Shown: positions 25,106 through 38,200, numbered from the stretch's first letter. The stretch: DNA of 64,000 nt from Oscarella lobularis (GCF_947507565.1 NC_089190.1:1736001-1800000); one strand, 5' to 3'. The notes: a model not told the origin generated them from the letters alone. A program made the numbers and translations.

Positions 25106-28100
25106 TCATTTCATCTTCAGCTGACAGAGAACGGGTAGATGATCGGACGGAAAACGACTGCTGGGCAGACCAGTCTCCTTGGAGAGCTCCTCGACGGGAA
25201 GCCCCCCCAAGGCGGCGACGATTTCCAGACCGCGTTCGGGCGTGAACCAAACATAATCGAGCGTACCCTGAAACGTGTGCGTGTAATTCGTCAACGGAAG
25301 CTTGGGAGTCGAATCGGTTTCCTTGGCAACGACGGAGGCAGCCCAATCGTGCGAGTTGGTCAGTTTGAGATTGTGTCGAGGATTCGGATAGGGCAGAATG
25401 AGACGCGATTCGATCGCGACGGCCAAATCCGCGTGCGCGTTCTCGAGCGAGCCGTTGCGAAGAAGTTCGACGACGCCGCTGTCCGGCGTGCAATTGAAAT
25501 CGCCGCACAGGATAACGGGAAGTTTGGTCGTCGTCGTCAGCGGGGGCGACGGCGAGTGCTTGCGTTGACGAGAGTGGGCCGTCGTCGTCGTCGGCGGCGG
25601 CGGCGGCGACGGGGAAGAACCGCTTGCCTGGCTGAACGCGTCGAGACTTTTCAAACACGCCTGCGTCTGCATTATCTATAGAAGGAAATTATCGCTTATT
25701 TTTCTTGTGCTGAGTGAGGAGGGGACGACGAACTTGAACGTCCGGCGCTTGATAGTTGGCCGTGATGTGAACGGTGGCGAGAACGAGTTCTTTGCCGGTG
25801 TCGATGCGACGAAGTCGAACCATGCAGGCGACTTGGCCGTAGCCCGAGCAGAAGTGATCGGCGCTGCGCAGGCAGAAGTCCTTCATTTGAGACGAGGAGA
25901 AAACGCCGACTTGATCGTTGGGAAAGCAGCGAGCGATCTGAAGGGGAAAAATTTAAAGTCCAACTAGATTTGATTTGGGGGAAAATTCGACTCACCTCTT
26001 TTGACACGTACACGTTCTTTTCCTCGACGACTTCAAAGACCTTTTCCTTCCAACATATCATGTTCCCTGCGTTTTGAGGACTTTACGTTGGAGTACTATG
26101 TAATGCACGCGGGGATGGATTTTACCTATGCTGATGCCGTGGGCCGGCTGGCCGGCGCTCGGCGACTTGCGAGCGTAGTGCAAACCGTATTCGGCACTTC
26201 GCAGCCAATTGGAAAACCAAGCGACGTGATTATCTTTCGCTTCGTCGCCTGACGTCGCCATGACGACGCTACCGTCTGCCTTCTCGACGTAGCAACTTTG
26301 CACCTCTTGAAGACACAGGAGATCGGGAGAGTGATAGAGAATCTTTGAGAGAGAGAAACATAGAGAATGGAGCGCGCGTTTGTGCGAAAGCGCTCACTTC
26401 GCGTTTGATCATCTCGCGTCGTCGATGCCAGCTTCTCACTCCGTCGCCGGCATACGGAAACCAACTCTCGCGAGCCAAGTGATCGGCGAGAACGTTATAC
26501 TGCATCACGGTGACGTCGTCGTCGTCACGACGCTCGGGAAGACAGAGTCGATTCAACTACAAAGAAAAATGAATATTGATTAATTAATTAATTAATTAAT
26601 CAATCGAAAGTTTCTCATTTACCAATATTCCGTCCGACGTGACGACGGGCGGAACGGGCGGCAGGACGTCGCGACGACGTATCAATCGTCGATCGGAATC
26701 GAGACGAACGACGGACGACGATTCGGCGACGGCGTCGACGAGATCGGCGGGAGTCGTGTCGAGCGAAGCGAGTCGAGGAAATTTCACCAATTCAATCACG
26801 TCGATCCAGCCGCCGTACGCCGCGACGTTGTCGCCGTCGTCGTCGTCGTCGTCGTCCGACGTACATCGACGTGCGAGTTGTTGGAGAAAACGATCGAAGA
26901 GAAAATTCTGCGTCGAGAAATAATATTCGACTTGTTTTCGCACGAACGTCGTCGTCTGTTCGACGTTTCCCGTCGCTAAGGCCATTCGCGTGGGCGTGGG
27001 CGGCGGAGAGCTCGGCGGCGGCGGAGAGCGTTTGCCGCCGCGGCGAATGTATCTTCGATCCGGGCTCAGTTGGAGCGTCGTCGAGGCGACCGTGACGTCG
27101 GCGAGTTCCCGGTGGCAGACGCGGAGAGTGCGAAATGTTGCGTTCGAAGCGACGAGAGCGTTGATTGGAACGTAGCCGGACGAATTGTTCGCGATTAGAA
27201 AGCCGAGCGCGACGTCGGTCGCGAGATTCTCGTCCGAGAAGCGTTGCTCGAGTTGCGCTGCGATGACGTCACGCCGCGTCATCAAGCGAACCATTGGCTG
27301 AAGATACGTACGGGGATCTCGAAGAAGATGACGTCGACTAGAAGCGAAGAAGTTGGGAGTTCGTACGCGAATTTCGAATAGCGGATGACCGCGCAGCGCT
27401 TCGACGATCGACTCTGCGTCGTCGGCAAGACCCTTGACGCGCGGATGCTCCAGAAGATCGACGACGCGAACGAAACCGTCGGAATCAACGATCGGCGTTC
27501 CGGCACCGCCGCCTCGAATGGAATCGAAAGCGCCGGCGAATATGCATTCGATTTGCGTCGCAATGTGAGCCATGAGACTGCGCTTGCGATTTCTTCGTCG
27601 ATCTCGCGTCATTTGCGTAAATTGGGCCCTAAAAATAGACAACCCCGATTCGATGAGGCGGGCGGACTTCCGTTGGTCGCGCGCGCCCCGCTGCGGCGTT
27701 CTCGCGAAGGCTTCATTCATTTTTCCTTTATTGCGGGGAGGGGGGCATCGCGCGCGAGAAACATAGCGTACGTAAGGCCCGAAACCGAAATTTTGTCGCA
27801 CCGGATGATATTCTACTCGGGGAACGGGCGCGAACGGGCGCGACGAATGTCAGTTTCGTTTGAGGGGAAAAAGATCGCGAGAGACGGGGGGAAGGGGAAG
27901 CGTTTGTGGGTCTGCATGACGCGTGCGCGCGTCGTCCAACTCACCGTTTTTTTCCGTATTTACTTTTGCGGCGCGCTCTCTTCGTCGCGTCGAATTCGAA
28001 TCCTTCCGAATTAAACGAAAGGATCAGATTCTCGATCGCGTCCGCTTTGAGCGTTCCGTCGAGCGTCTCCTTTCGAAAAGACGACGTCGTCGGCGCCGTT

Positions 28101-28147
28101 CCGCGAGGCATTCCGGGTGGTGGGCACAGTTGAGCGGCCGCCGCCAT
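25106..28147 (-). CDS. Fusion of La-type HTH repeats with a CCR4-type exonuclease/phosphatase domain
   Basis: Seven exons (27945-28147, 26623-27628, 26398-26556, 26126-26342, 25996-26066, 25734-25937, 25106-25675) total 2,430 nt, 809 residues. The N-terminus is short with a basic, NLS-like patch (KRARRKSKYGKKR). Exon 2 carries three La-motif-like winged helices, about residues 80-175, 180-265 and 280-400; the third is clearest (VEYYFSTQNFLFDRFLQQ, then GGWIDVIELVKFPRL) and has an Asp-rich insert. From about residue 404 comes a CCR4/nocturnin/Angel-type EEP domain with intact motifs: MQYNVLAD, LLCLQEVQ, LATVHITAN, VILCGDFNCTPDS, GTLDYVWF and SDHLPVLCQL. Mg-dependent poly(A)/RNA 3' exonuclease activity with an RNA-binding front end is inferred. 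No known protein with this order comes to mind. Internal splice phases match and the La and EEP parts are joined by one ordinary intron (26557-26622), so a single transcript is likely. Confidence 0.8.
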
Positions 28148-28191
28148 CGTTCGTTCGTTTGTTCTTTCGTTCGTTCGTTCGTTCGTTCGTC
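28148..28191. repeat. TTCG/CGTT microsatellite
   Basis: About ten near-perfect copies of a CGTT tetramer sit immediately upstream of the La/CCR4 gene start, in its presumed 5' UTR or promoter. Confidence 0.8.
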
Positions 28192-28459
28192 GCACTTCGC
28201 TTTATATGACTGAGACGGTCCTTTGTGGTTCAGTGCCTTCTGTTATATATAAATACTTCGGTCGTCGCGGAAGCGTTTATTCCCGGGACTGCGAAAATGA
28301 CTTCATCGTCTGTGATTGGCTGCGTTGGTGGTCACGCCTATTTCACTACGGTTGCGATCGTCTGCCGGGAAAGTCACTGAAAAAGGTAAAGGCGTCCGGT
28401 TCAGTAACCCCCACCTGGCTTCCTCCCTACCCGCCCTAATTTGCCGGAAGTGGGACGCC

Positions 28460-29330
28460 CCGTTACATAAATCTTAAATCTGAAATTAGTGGGAAGTGCA
28501 TTCTCCCTTGCACGAGTTAATCTCTAAAGGGATTTGGGCGAATGCACGCCGTTTCCTCATGTTTTTGTACTTCCCTAGCTAGGATTTGCGACAAACACTT
28601 TTAGTCAAGAATCTAACTTCTTATAATTCCGAATGTTTGCGTCAAACGATACGGCTTCCTATCTAGTCGATTCCGCGAAACTAAATTAGCCTATCGTGTG
28701 AATTTTTGGTGGGGGCGTGGTTAGTACTCACGTGTAACGGAAGTGGGTCATTTCTGGGTGAAATTTCACCAGTACAAACAGATTGACCTTTTGGGGTTGT
28801 TCTACTCATAAAGTAGAGTAGATCTAGCGCGTTTATTTAGAAATCCGTGAGTTGACGTTTTTAGGCAACCGTGAGCTATAGCACACGGTTTTTGGTCAAA
28901 AAGCGCATCTCTCAGAACTCTGAATTTTCTATGTCAAACGATAGGGCTTTAGTACCTAGTTAACTTCACGGTTTAAAAATTGTCTATAATGCCAATTTTT
29001 TCTATTTTCGAGAGGCGTGGCTAATATTAATACATACCGGAAGGGGTCTTTTTTCGTGGGAAATTTGACCCGTACGAACAGTTTCACCTTGTAGGGTTGT
29101 TCTACTACTAAAGTAAAGTAGATCTAGCGCGTTTATTTGGAAATCCGTGAGTTGAGGTTTTTAGGCAACCGTGAACTATAGCACACGGTTTTTTGTCATT
29201 TTGGTGACCTCTCCAATTCCTAAAATTTCTTTATAGAACGATGGGTATTGGTTGCCTGTTTGACCTCGCGGTGCCAAATTGACCTCACACCTCAAATTTT
29301 GGCTGAAATTGGCATTTTTGTAGATGGTGA
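28460..29330. repeat. ~300-bp diverged tandem repeat
   Basis: Blocks recur at an offset of exactly 300 bp: GATCTAGCGCGTTTATTT at 28821 and 29121, each followed by AAATCCGTGAGTTGA and by GGCAACCGTGA with the ACTATAGCACACGG or GCTATAGCACACGG block. A partial third copy lies about 295 bp upstream (the GTCAAACGATA block near 28653 and 28942). No coding potential was seen. Confidence 0.75.
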
Positions 29331-29519
29331 TATCGACACGTGGATCAAGTCCCTCCTCCTCCTCCACAGTGTTCCTTCAGCCTTTCAAGGTAAATAAGAC
29401 AATGAATTTGATTGGAATTCAATGCGCTAATTCATTTTCGTTTCAGTTCTCTCCTCTCCCCAACGAATCGATCAATCCGACGATTTTTAGATGCAGAAAG
29501 AAGAAGACATAGACGAAGA
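29331..29519. other. Unassigned sequence between repeats
   Basis: It contains a short Ser/Pro-type open frame but no recognisable protein or RNA gene. Confidence 0.3.
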
Positions 29520-29800
29520 CATCACCCTGGGGACTTGGGTTAAAGTCTCCCTCCCTGGCAGCCGGAGGTTAATCAGCTGTTCCCCTGTGGACTTGGGTTA
29601 AAGTACACCCTGGTGACTTGGGCAAAGTCTCCCTCCTTGTGGGCTGGAGGTTAATGCGCTCTCTCCTGGGGACTTGGGTTAAAGTCTCCCTCCTTGGTGG
29701 CTGGAGGTTAATGTGCCTACCCCCTGTGGACTTGGGTTAAAGTTCACTGTGGGGACTGCAGTCTCAGTCCCACCGCTTGGCCAGGGGGTCAAGCGGCAGC
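29520..29800. repeat. ~50-bp minisatellite
   Basis: About five diverged units built around GGACTTGGGTTAAAGT, followed by CTCCCTCC and GGCTGGAGGTTAATG. The copies vary in length and end in a different GC-rich sequence near 29760. Confidence 0.75.
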
Positions 29801-29943
29801 GCAGGAGCGACGGCCCAGGGACTACCAAAGGAGGAGGAGGAGGAAGGAGAGACGAGAGGACTTTTTAATTTTTTATTAGTACATCCGGGATCTTTCTAAT
29901 AAAAATTTGAACATAGTTTCTCCTACTTTTCTACACGGAAACG

Positions 29944-30085
29944 GCGCGCGACGTAAAATGACGTGTACTACGCCATTTTACATCGCGCGCTTTAGTTTAG
30001 CCTCAGGATTGGCACGCCAGAAAGCATACCAGAAGGTATGCTTTCATACGAGACGCGCGCGCGCAAGTCCCTAGGCTAAACGAAG
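29944..30085. repeat. Nested inverted repeats (MITE-like)
   Basis: Three inverted repeats follow one another: arms 29944-29960 and 29974-29990 (GTAAAATG ... CATTTTAC flanked by GCGCGC); arms near 29996-30003 and 30073-30080 (TTTAGCCT ... AGGCTAAA); and an inner palindrome at 30021-30044 (AAAGCATACC ... GGTATGCTTT). There is no transposase nearby. It could be a non-autonomous DNA element or a structured non-coding RNA. Confidence 0.55.
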
Positions 30086-30901
30086 TGCTCTTGTCTCCAT
30101 ACTATGAAGATCAAGAGCAAACGCATGCAACTACTAGGCACTCATGCAGTAAAACATGCAAAAGAAGTCTCTTCCATTCGAAAGTTTCTTTTTTTCACGA
30201 GCTGCCTTCTTCTTCGCGTTGATAGTCCTACACGACAAAGCAATTGGCTAGGGAAATCAATAATAGCAACCTTCGAACGGCGGCCACTTTTGACGATGCA
30301 TGATAGCTCTGAAACAAAGATGTGATTGGTCAGAGCGTTGAAAACTCTAAGAGGCCCCGGGAGTGTAGTGCTCTTATGTTGGTTATTCTCTAACGTTACT
30401 AGGAGATGGTTGGCTCGCGCCGGGACTAGGAACAAGCGACAGGCGAGCGCTGCGGCGAAGACGCGTGCCGAAAAAGGGGCCTCACCCGTCACATTTATAC
30501 GAAACGCTGGGAGTTCTTTATCGAAGCAGTCTTCTTGGACGGGCAAACGCTTATTCGACTCGTTTCAAAAAGAATACGGCTGCCCAAGCAGCAGTTCACG
30601 AGATCAGAATGGCATGCGTGCAAATCCTAACGGGCCCCCCCTGCTCACCTTCCGACTTTTAAGCATACACGCATAGCCCTGATAGACGATCCGGCGTAAA
30701 AAACTCGCTCTCCGGTACAGACGACTCGAGACGAGACCATAAGAGAAGACGACGTGACCGAGCTATGTCAGCACTGTCCGGGACTTCCTCCTAATTTTAG
30801 TACAAAGGGAAACGAATTCATACGCCGAAAGAAAAAAAGAACTCACAAAAAAATTGATTGATAGTGTTGAATTCACTCTTTTGTGACCATTCCTTCGCGA
30901 A
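30086..30901. other. Intergenic, no gene recognised
   Basis: It holds a 134-codon open frame on the minus strand (30142-30546) and a 116-codon one on plus (30326-30676) with no recognisable domain or splice partner. Probably 3' flank of the adjacent AOS-LOX gene plus old repeat sequence. Confidence 0.35.
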
Positions 30902-33900
30902 TTACACTGCAATACTTTTCGGTATTTCGCTTGGCTTCAAGTAGGTGTAAGGCACTTCAAGGTGACGATTTCTCTCATCGATACACGCTTCGATTTCCTT
31001 CAAATCTTCCTGAAACTTGGCAATCACGACGCGCGCTTCGGGATCAACGAAATGAGCTTCGGGAAACTGCCCAAGATAAACCTGTAGAACAGAAAGTTAA
31101 AAAAATGCCACCCGCAGAATGCTCCCATTTTCATAAAACCAAAATCTCCATCAGTAACAATTTACGCGAAATTCCCTTCAAGAATCCCCTTCGGATTTCC
31201 CTGTCTCTCGACTTCCGGGAGCAGAGGCACCGACTATTTTCCCCCCTCTCTCCTCCACTCTTACCTCATCGCGGCTTTTCGTCGAAAGCAGCCAGACGGT
31301 CAACAATTGAAAACTCACTTGATCCGTGCCGCCAAGCGATTCGATAATCGATTTCGTCGTCGTCGCGCCCCTCGTGCTCGGCGGCGGCTGTCGCATCGTC
31401 ATCGGCGCGTTCGGATAGTAAGCGTAATAGTCGTACTGACCGAAATTCTGCGCCGCGTGCTCGGCGGAGCTCGTGAACACGATCGCCGTCAGCGCGTCGA
31501 CGAGATCGTCGATCGCGTCAAATCTCGACGGCACGTGATGATCGACGTCGTCGTCGTTTTGCGGAAACCCAATTGTGTGCACTTCGCCGATCCACTCCTG
31601 AATTTCGTCGTCGTTGCGAACGTCGTCGTCGCTCGCGTAGTAGATCGCTATCAGGTCGGCGACGAAGCGGTGAACGGCGTTCCAGATGAGAAGACCGTCG
31701 TCGCGATAGTAGTAGGTCGGCAGCAGCGACGCGTCGGACACGTTGCGCTCGGCTAGGTCGTAGGGAAGGCTGAGACGACGGAAATCGAAATTGCTATAGC
31801 ATCCTTGAGGGGGAAAAAATCGAAAAACGAGCAGTTAAAGATTACTCTTTTCCTACTTTTTATATACACAATGTGACCGCCGCGTCCGATGGAGAGAACC
31901 TGATCGGCGAGTCCTTGGTCGCCGACGAGTTTCGCTCGACCGATCGTATTGATGGCCATCGTGTAGCGAAGATGCGGACAGAGGAGCTTGAAGACGGGAT
32001 GAACGCGCGGCAAATTGCGAAACATCGAGACGCCGAACGGTTCAATGACGAGATGGGTCATAAGCAAATGAGAATTAATCTGATGAATCTATTAAAAAAA
32101 CAAGTCAGTTGGGACTTGGTAAATTTTTATTTCGTACCTGAGCGTCGGCGCATCGAAGATGCATCTTCGCTAGGAGCCAATCGTTAAACGTATCAGCGGG
32201 CGTCCATATGGGATTATGAAGTCCTGGCTGTTGATCTAGCTGAATGGCCAACGGGACGAAGTCGTTGGACGCGTTGACGTAAAAGAGGCCCATAGCGGGC
32301 GTCACGTGGCGACCGGTCGCCGTGGGAATACCGACGAGCGATTTACAGTCGACAATGTAAACGCGTCCAGCCTTGTATAAAAATTTTTCAAAAAAAGAAA
32401 AGAAAAAAAAATCTTCTTTGATGCTTACGTCGATTTCGTCCTTAAGCGTGACATTTCGACCGAGCACCATTCGCACGCTCTCGTCGCTGAGAGGAAAATT
32501 ATAGGGAAGTTTGCCGACAACGCGGCGAATCGACGTCGGATGGTGGCCCTGGAGAAATTGTCGTCCGAATTCCCGATCGGATTGCCAGCGCTCGGCGACG
32601 GAGGGAACTTTATTCTGCCCAACCTAAATAACGAAAATCCAATTTAGATATTAAAAAAAAAACGATTAATGCATTGATTACGTTGAAATGAAAAAACGTA
32701 TTGTAGTGATGATATCCCTGAATTTCCTTGAAGACCTTGGCGACGCCTTCGGTGATCAGCTTATAGAAATAGTTGAATCGGCCCTCGTCTCGACGCATGT
32801 AGAAGTCGGCCGTCTTCTCGTCGCCGAACTGATAGTCGCGCGCCAAGTCGGCGTGCAAGGTCGCGCGGATGTGCGACGGCATGCTGCACCATTCTTGCCA
32901 GGGAGTCATCTCGCGACGAGCCTGCTTCTCGAGAGCGCGAATCGCTTGCTGTTCGGGACTGTCATTGAAAGCGAGAGTAGCTGAAAAAAAAAACCAAACT
33001 ATAAAGTTAGGCGACGAAACTTTATATCGATTTACTCGCCTTTTCCCAAACGAATTATCGCTTGTTCGTAGACCCAGTGGAAGCACGGAAACTGAACGGA
33101 AACGCCGCCTTTCTCGACGGTCATCATCCCAATAAACCAGCCGTCGGCCTTGTTAGCCAAAGTGAGCTGAACAGCCCAGAGCTCCCCGACATCTTCAGCC
33201 TAAAACAACCAATCACCCAATGAAGGTAGTTATTACAGCACCTGACTGTCTATTACTGCAGGGGGGTCTAATAAAACAGGTGGCCCTTATTATTACCGCA
33301 CCTGATTTATTGTACTTAATTAAACAAACAGGAATAGCACCTATATTTATACAATTTATCCCATCCCTTCCCTCCTTCCTCACCTTCAATTCAAACGACG
33401 ATTTTTCTCCTTTGCCGAAATCGTCGCCGAACATGCGACTTTTGTGCAACTTCAACGCGCCCGTCTCGCCTTCGCTACCGAAAAAGATGACGTGCACGTC
33501 GCCGTCGTAACCGCCCTGCTTCGTGTCGACGGTATCGACGGTGAAACGATACGAGACGCCCGTCGACGGCGGCGCGCACGAATTGAACTTCCACAGGCGC
33601 GCTTTCTGCACGACCGCATAGAGGGCGCGTCGGAGATGACCGATCGAACGATAATCCTCGAACGACGGCGCCTCGGGAAGAACGACGCACGAGGGAAGAT
33701 TTGCGACGTTGAATTGAAGACGTTCGGTTACGTCGGGATGCAGAGCGCGAAATAGGGTCACGCGAGCGACGTCGAGCCACGGATGCCGATCGGGATCCCA
33801 CGCGCGGCCCATGTTGTAGACTTCGAGGCTGTCGCCCGGCGCGACGTAGCGTCGCTGGAGTTGGAGCGCGTAGTGAACCGCGCCGCCGTTCGCGAAGAGG

Positions 33901-34772
33901 CCTTTGAATTCGGCGTGGAGGTAGTTTGGCGCGCGCGTGTCGTTCTCCGCTCGAACGACGTCCCATTCCCTAGAAAAGGAGAAAAAGAGTTTTCCTGACT
34001 ACTACAGGTGCCTCTTGCTTCCTCACTCCGCATAGTTTCTTTGGTCTCTTTCGTCCGGCCGGCCGTCGTCGTGACCGCAGTAATCGGCCGGGATGAGTCG
34101 AAATCGGACGTGATGACTCGTGCATTCGTTGTCGATCATCTCCATGGTAACCTGCGAATAGTAGCTCAGCTTCGAATAGGACGACGGCGCGCGTCTTGAA
34201 CCGTCGATCGCCCAATAATAACTAAAGAAACGCCGATTTTAAATTAATTAATTAATTAATTTCTGACGTCACGTACTAAGAAGAATTCTTATGGAGCCAC
34301 TCTTTCAACTCCTTCTTTCCCGCTTTCGACGCCATGAAGTCTTTGACGGTGGGACCGTTCCAAAAGGGGCACGCGCGTCCCGTGTTCATGATCAAGTCGA
34401 GTGGGCCCCCCTCTTCGACGTTGGCGAACTTGAGCGACGCCGAGCGCACGTCCAAGACGCGATCGTCCGACAGCGTCAAATTCGCGTGACGAAGGCGAAC
34501 GGGAAAGACGCGTTCGGGCGTGAAGAAGTCATTCGGCGGGAATTTGGGATCGGAGACGACTGTCGCGATGCCGATCGCGCCGATTCCGGCGGTGTGTGTC
34601 AGGCGACGATTGTTGAAGGATCGATAGAAGAACAACGACTTCAAGAGGTTCGTTTTGAGTGAAAGAGAGACTCCGCTTAGAAGACCCGGATCAGGAATGG
34701 GCTGCGGAAGAGGTTTTAGCGGGCGTCAACCGAAGAAATTCACGTAGTTACAGGAAATTCGTTTTTTTTCAT
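30902..34772 (-). CDS. Allene oxide synthase-lipoxygenase fusion, copy 1
   Basis: Bifunctional oxylipin enzyme like the coral AOS-8R-LOX: the lipoxygenase makes a fatty-acid hydroperoxide and the catalase-related haem domain turns it into an allene oxide. Eleven exons total 3,066 nt, 1,021 residues: 34752-34772, 34277-34701, 34027-34221, 33384-33969, 33040-33199, 32682-32980, 32429-32623, 32138-32371, 31857-32088, 31265-31803, 30902-31081. AOS part: distal Thr-His in LTHTAGIGAIG (~42-43), LRHANL, MNTG, FWNGPTVKDF, and proximal Tyr in FEDYRSIGHLR (~320). PLAT domain follows (GGYDGDVHVIFFG). LOX part: iron ligands in HQINSHLLMTHL (His ~712, 717), AEHAAQNFGQY, and C-terminal IPKSIAV (Val where Ile is usual). 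Gly in AINTIGRAKLVG predicts R stereochemistry. The intron at 32981-33039 has a GCGAGT donor. The first 7-residue exon is the least certain part. Confidence 0.9.
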
Positions 34773-35244
34773 CTCCTCCACGTCCTCGCCGCTTTCGGCT
34801 AGAATGTCGTACGACAAGTTTCTCCCTAGACAAGACAGCGGAACTGCTTAGGAGACAAGCGCGACTTCCGTTATCATTGACGCCGCTTACAGTCGCTGGT
34901 CATTGGCTTTGAACGACGCAACGAAAGCGCAACTGCCAAGGAAGTTACAGGGAAGTGCAGGCGAGTCTCACCAGAGAGTCTCACCTTCAGATCACGCGTG
35001 CGCAATTATAGACGCCAACCGGATCTACCTATGGCATGTTTTTATAAGGCAGAGGGGCGTGATCAGTTAAGGGGGTCTGTGTAATTCTTTTCGGTTGCGG
35101 GGGGTCCAAGCTGACAAATTAATTAATAGTGCAGGTCGCATGAAATGAGTTTAGAACAGATGTCAGACAGGTGTACCTAGGTAGCAGAAAAAGAAGCTTA
35201 GAAACTGAAAAAAACAAAAACAAAAAAAGACATGTATTTCATAC
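34773..35244. other. Spacer between the two AOS-LOX genes
   Basis: It should hold the promoter of copy 1 and the 3' UTR of copy 2. No repeat, gene or clear promoter motif was recognised. Confidence 0.45.
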
Positions 35245-38200
35245 TCAAACTGCTATGCTTCGTGGAACCCTGCTAGGCAGCAGGTAAGTGTAGGGAACCT
35301 CTAATCCCCTATTGCGCTCAGTGATTTCCGCCTCAATTTTACCCAAGCTCGTTCTCAATTGATCTTGAGCCATTCTCGCCTCTCCTTCCACGATGTATTC
35401 TTCAGGAAAGTCGCCGAGATAAATCTTCGTGCAAAAAAAGCTTTTCAAAAAAAAAACAGTATCGTCTAAATTCAAACACTGACCTCTTCTGGCCCAAGGG
35501 TGGCGAGCAGCCAAACGGTGATCAATTGCATGCTCACGTTCTTCGAGTCGCCGAGCGTAGCGACGATGTCTTCGACCGTGTTCCCTTTCTCCGTGGGCGG
35601 CGGCCGTCGCATCGTCATAGGCGCGTTCGGATAGAAGGCGTAGTAATCGTACTGGCCGAAATTCTGGGCGGCGTGCTGAGCCGAACACGTGTATATGATG
35701 CACGTAAGCAGGCGTACGAGCCTCGCGCGCGAAGGAATACGCGACGGAACTTTGTGACGATTTCTAGAATCGGCGTCTTCCTCGTCTTCCGCTTCTCCGT
35801 CTTCTCCGTGCCAAGGCAGTCCGACGTCGCAGACCTCTTTTATCCAATCTTGGATTTCCGTATCCCTGACGACGGCGTCGTCGTTTTCGTAGTAGACTTT
35901 TACCATCGTGTCGACGTATTGCTGGAGTACTCTCCACAGGCGTCTGGCATCGTCGCGATAGTAATAGCGGGGCAAGCGATCGTCGTCGACGTCGTCGTTG
36001 ATTCTTCGGTCGTCGAGAGCATGATCGAGGAAGAGAAGATCAAAATTGAATCTCTTGTAGCATTCTGAGAAATAGAAGGGCAGGATTAGTATAAAACAAC
36101 GATCTCCACCTATTAGCTCCTCTTATACTCTCTTACCTTTGATGTACCTTATGTGACCGCCACATCCGATGGACAGAACTTGATCGGCTAATCCATTCTG
36201 CCCGACCAATTTCAAACGACCGATCGTATTAATGGCAATCGTGTAGCGAACGTGCGGCAGCAAAAGCTTGTGTATCGGATGCACCGACGGCAAATTCCTG
36301 TACATCGATATAACAAAGGGCTCCATAACCAAGTGGGTCAAGAGAAGATGATCTTTCATTTGATGTATCTATAAGAAAAAAAACTAACATTATTCATTTA
36401 TTCGACGTTTCTCGAGTCTTGCCTGCGAATCGGCGCATCTGAGCCACATTTTCGCAAGAAGCCAATCATTGACGCTGTCCTGCGGCGTCCACAGAGGACA
36501 ATGCGGTCCGCTCTCCTGTCCCAGTTGAATAGCCATGGGAACGAACTCGTCGGCTGCATTCACGTAGAACAAGCCCATCGCGGGAACTATAAACCGACCC
36601 TCGGCGGTAGGAATACCCTCCAACTCCTTACAATCGACAATATAGACGTGACCGGCCTAATAAACGACACTAGCAATAATAATACACAAGACGTGCATAT
36701 AGGTCTTACTCTAATAGCCTGCTCTAAGGTGACGCCGCGCCCTAGAACTCCTCGAACGTCGTCGTCTGTCACGCGAAACTTATCTGGTATTTTATCGACG
36801 ACGCGTCGAAAGGCGGTCGGATGACTGCCCTGAAGGAATTGACGCCCGTACTCCTTGTCGGTGAACCAGCGCTTGGCGACTTCGGGAATCTCGTTGTTGC
36901 CGACCTAGAATTCTCGTTTTAAATACCGAACTATTTTTTAATTAATTAATTAATTAATGTCGTACATGAAAGTGAAAAAACCTCGAGTATTGAGATATTT
37001 CGTCTTCCCAATGAAAGATATTTCGGAGCAGTTGGATTTGGCCGAGTCGCCTGAGCGGCGCGCCGATCCAATCGCGAATTTTGTTGTAGAGCATGTTGAG
37101 CTTGCCCTCGTCGAGTTTCTCGTAGAAAAAGACCATTTTCTCGTCGAGAAATTGCAAATCGCGCGGCAGATCGGCGTGCTGTCGAATGGCGGCGTGCGAC
37201 GGCATGTCCTCCCACGTGTGCCACGGCAAGAGATCGCGCCACTTCTGCTTCTCCAATTCGCGAAGCACCTTCAAATAGCCGCAATCGTCGAAAATCAATT
37301 TAGCTATTAATTAAAAAAACAAAATTAAATGACGTTATGAAAATGATTTTGGATTTCTATTGCCTTCGCCCAGACGAATGATGCCGTGTCCGTATATCCA
37401 ACGATAGGCGGGAAAGAGAGCGGTGTCTCCCGTTTTGTCGACGGAAACCGTCGCAATGTACCAACCGTCTAAGGAATTGTCAAGATAGAACTCGACGGCC
37501 TCTAGCGTGCCAACGTCGCGAGCCTAATATTGACCAATCAATTAAGCAATATCTTAGAGAGGGGTCTATGAGGTACCGCTATGGTGAACTCATACGCTTT
37601 TCCCTCGTGGAATCGCGCTAGTCTTCCGATGATGCCCGAGCCGTGCAGCTCAATGAACCCCGTCTCGCGTCGACTACCGAGTATGGACAGAAACGCTCGT
37701 CCCGCATAGCCGCCTCGTTTCGACGCCATCGTCGTCACCGTCACCTGATACTCGATCTCCGCCTCGTCGATCGAACGTCGTCGCACGGGCGCGACGAGAC
37801 GGCCCCACTGGGCGACGCTGTAGAGGCGCTTTCGAACGTGTCCAATCGATCGGTAGTCCTCGTACGACGGCGCGTCGGGAAGAGCGAGACAGGGCGGAAG
37901 ATTGCCGACGTTGAATTGAAGCTGTTCGGTGCGATCGTCGTCGAGAAGACGATGGAGATCGATTGTCGCCAAGTCGTGCCACTCGTCGTCGAGCCACGCT
38001 TTGCCCATGTTGAAGAGATCGAGACGTTCCGTTTGAGTCGAATGACGGGCGAGTGGGTGGACTTGAATTCGATAGGAAGCGGCGGACGCCGAAACGGCAT
38101 CGTCGTCGTCGACGTGGACGAAACGCCTTTTGAATTCGGCGCGAAGATAGTTGATGGGTTTCGCCTGGATGTCGGGTTCGTCATCGAAAGAATAAATTCT

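Noticed and set aside
30142-30546. 134-codon minus-strand open frame
   Set aside because: No recognisable domain, no splice partner, lies in repeat-rich DNA.
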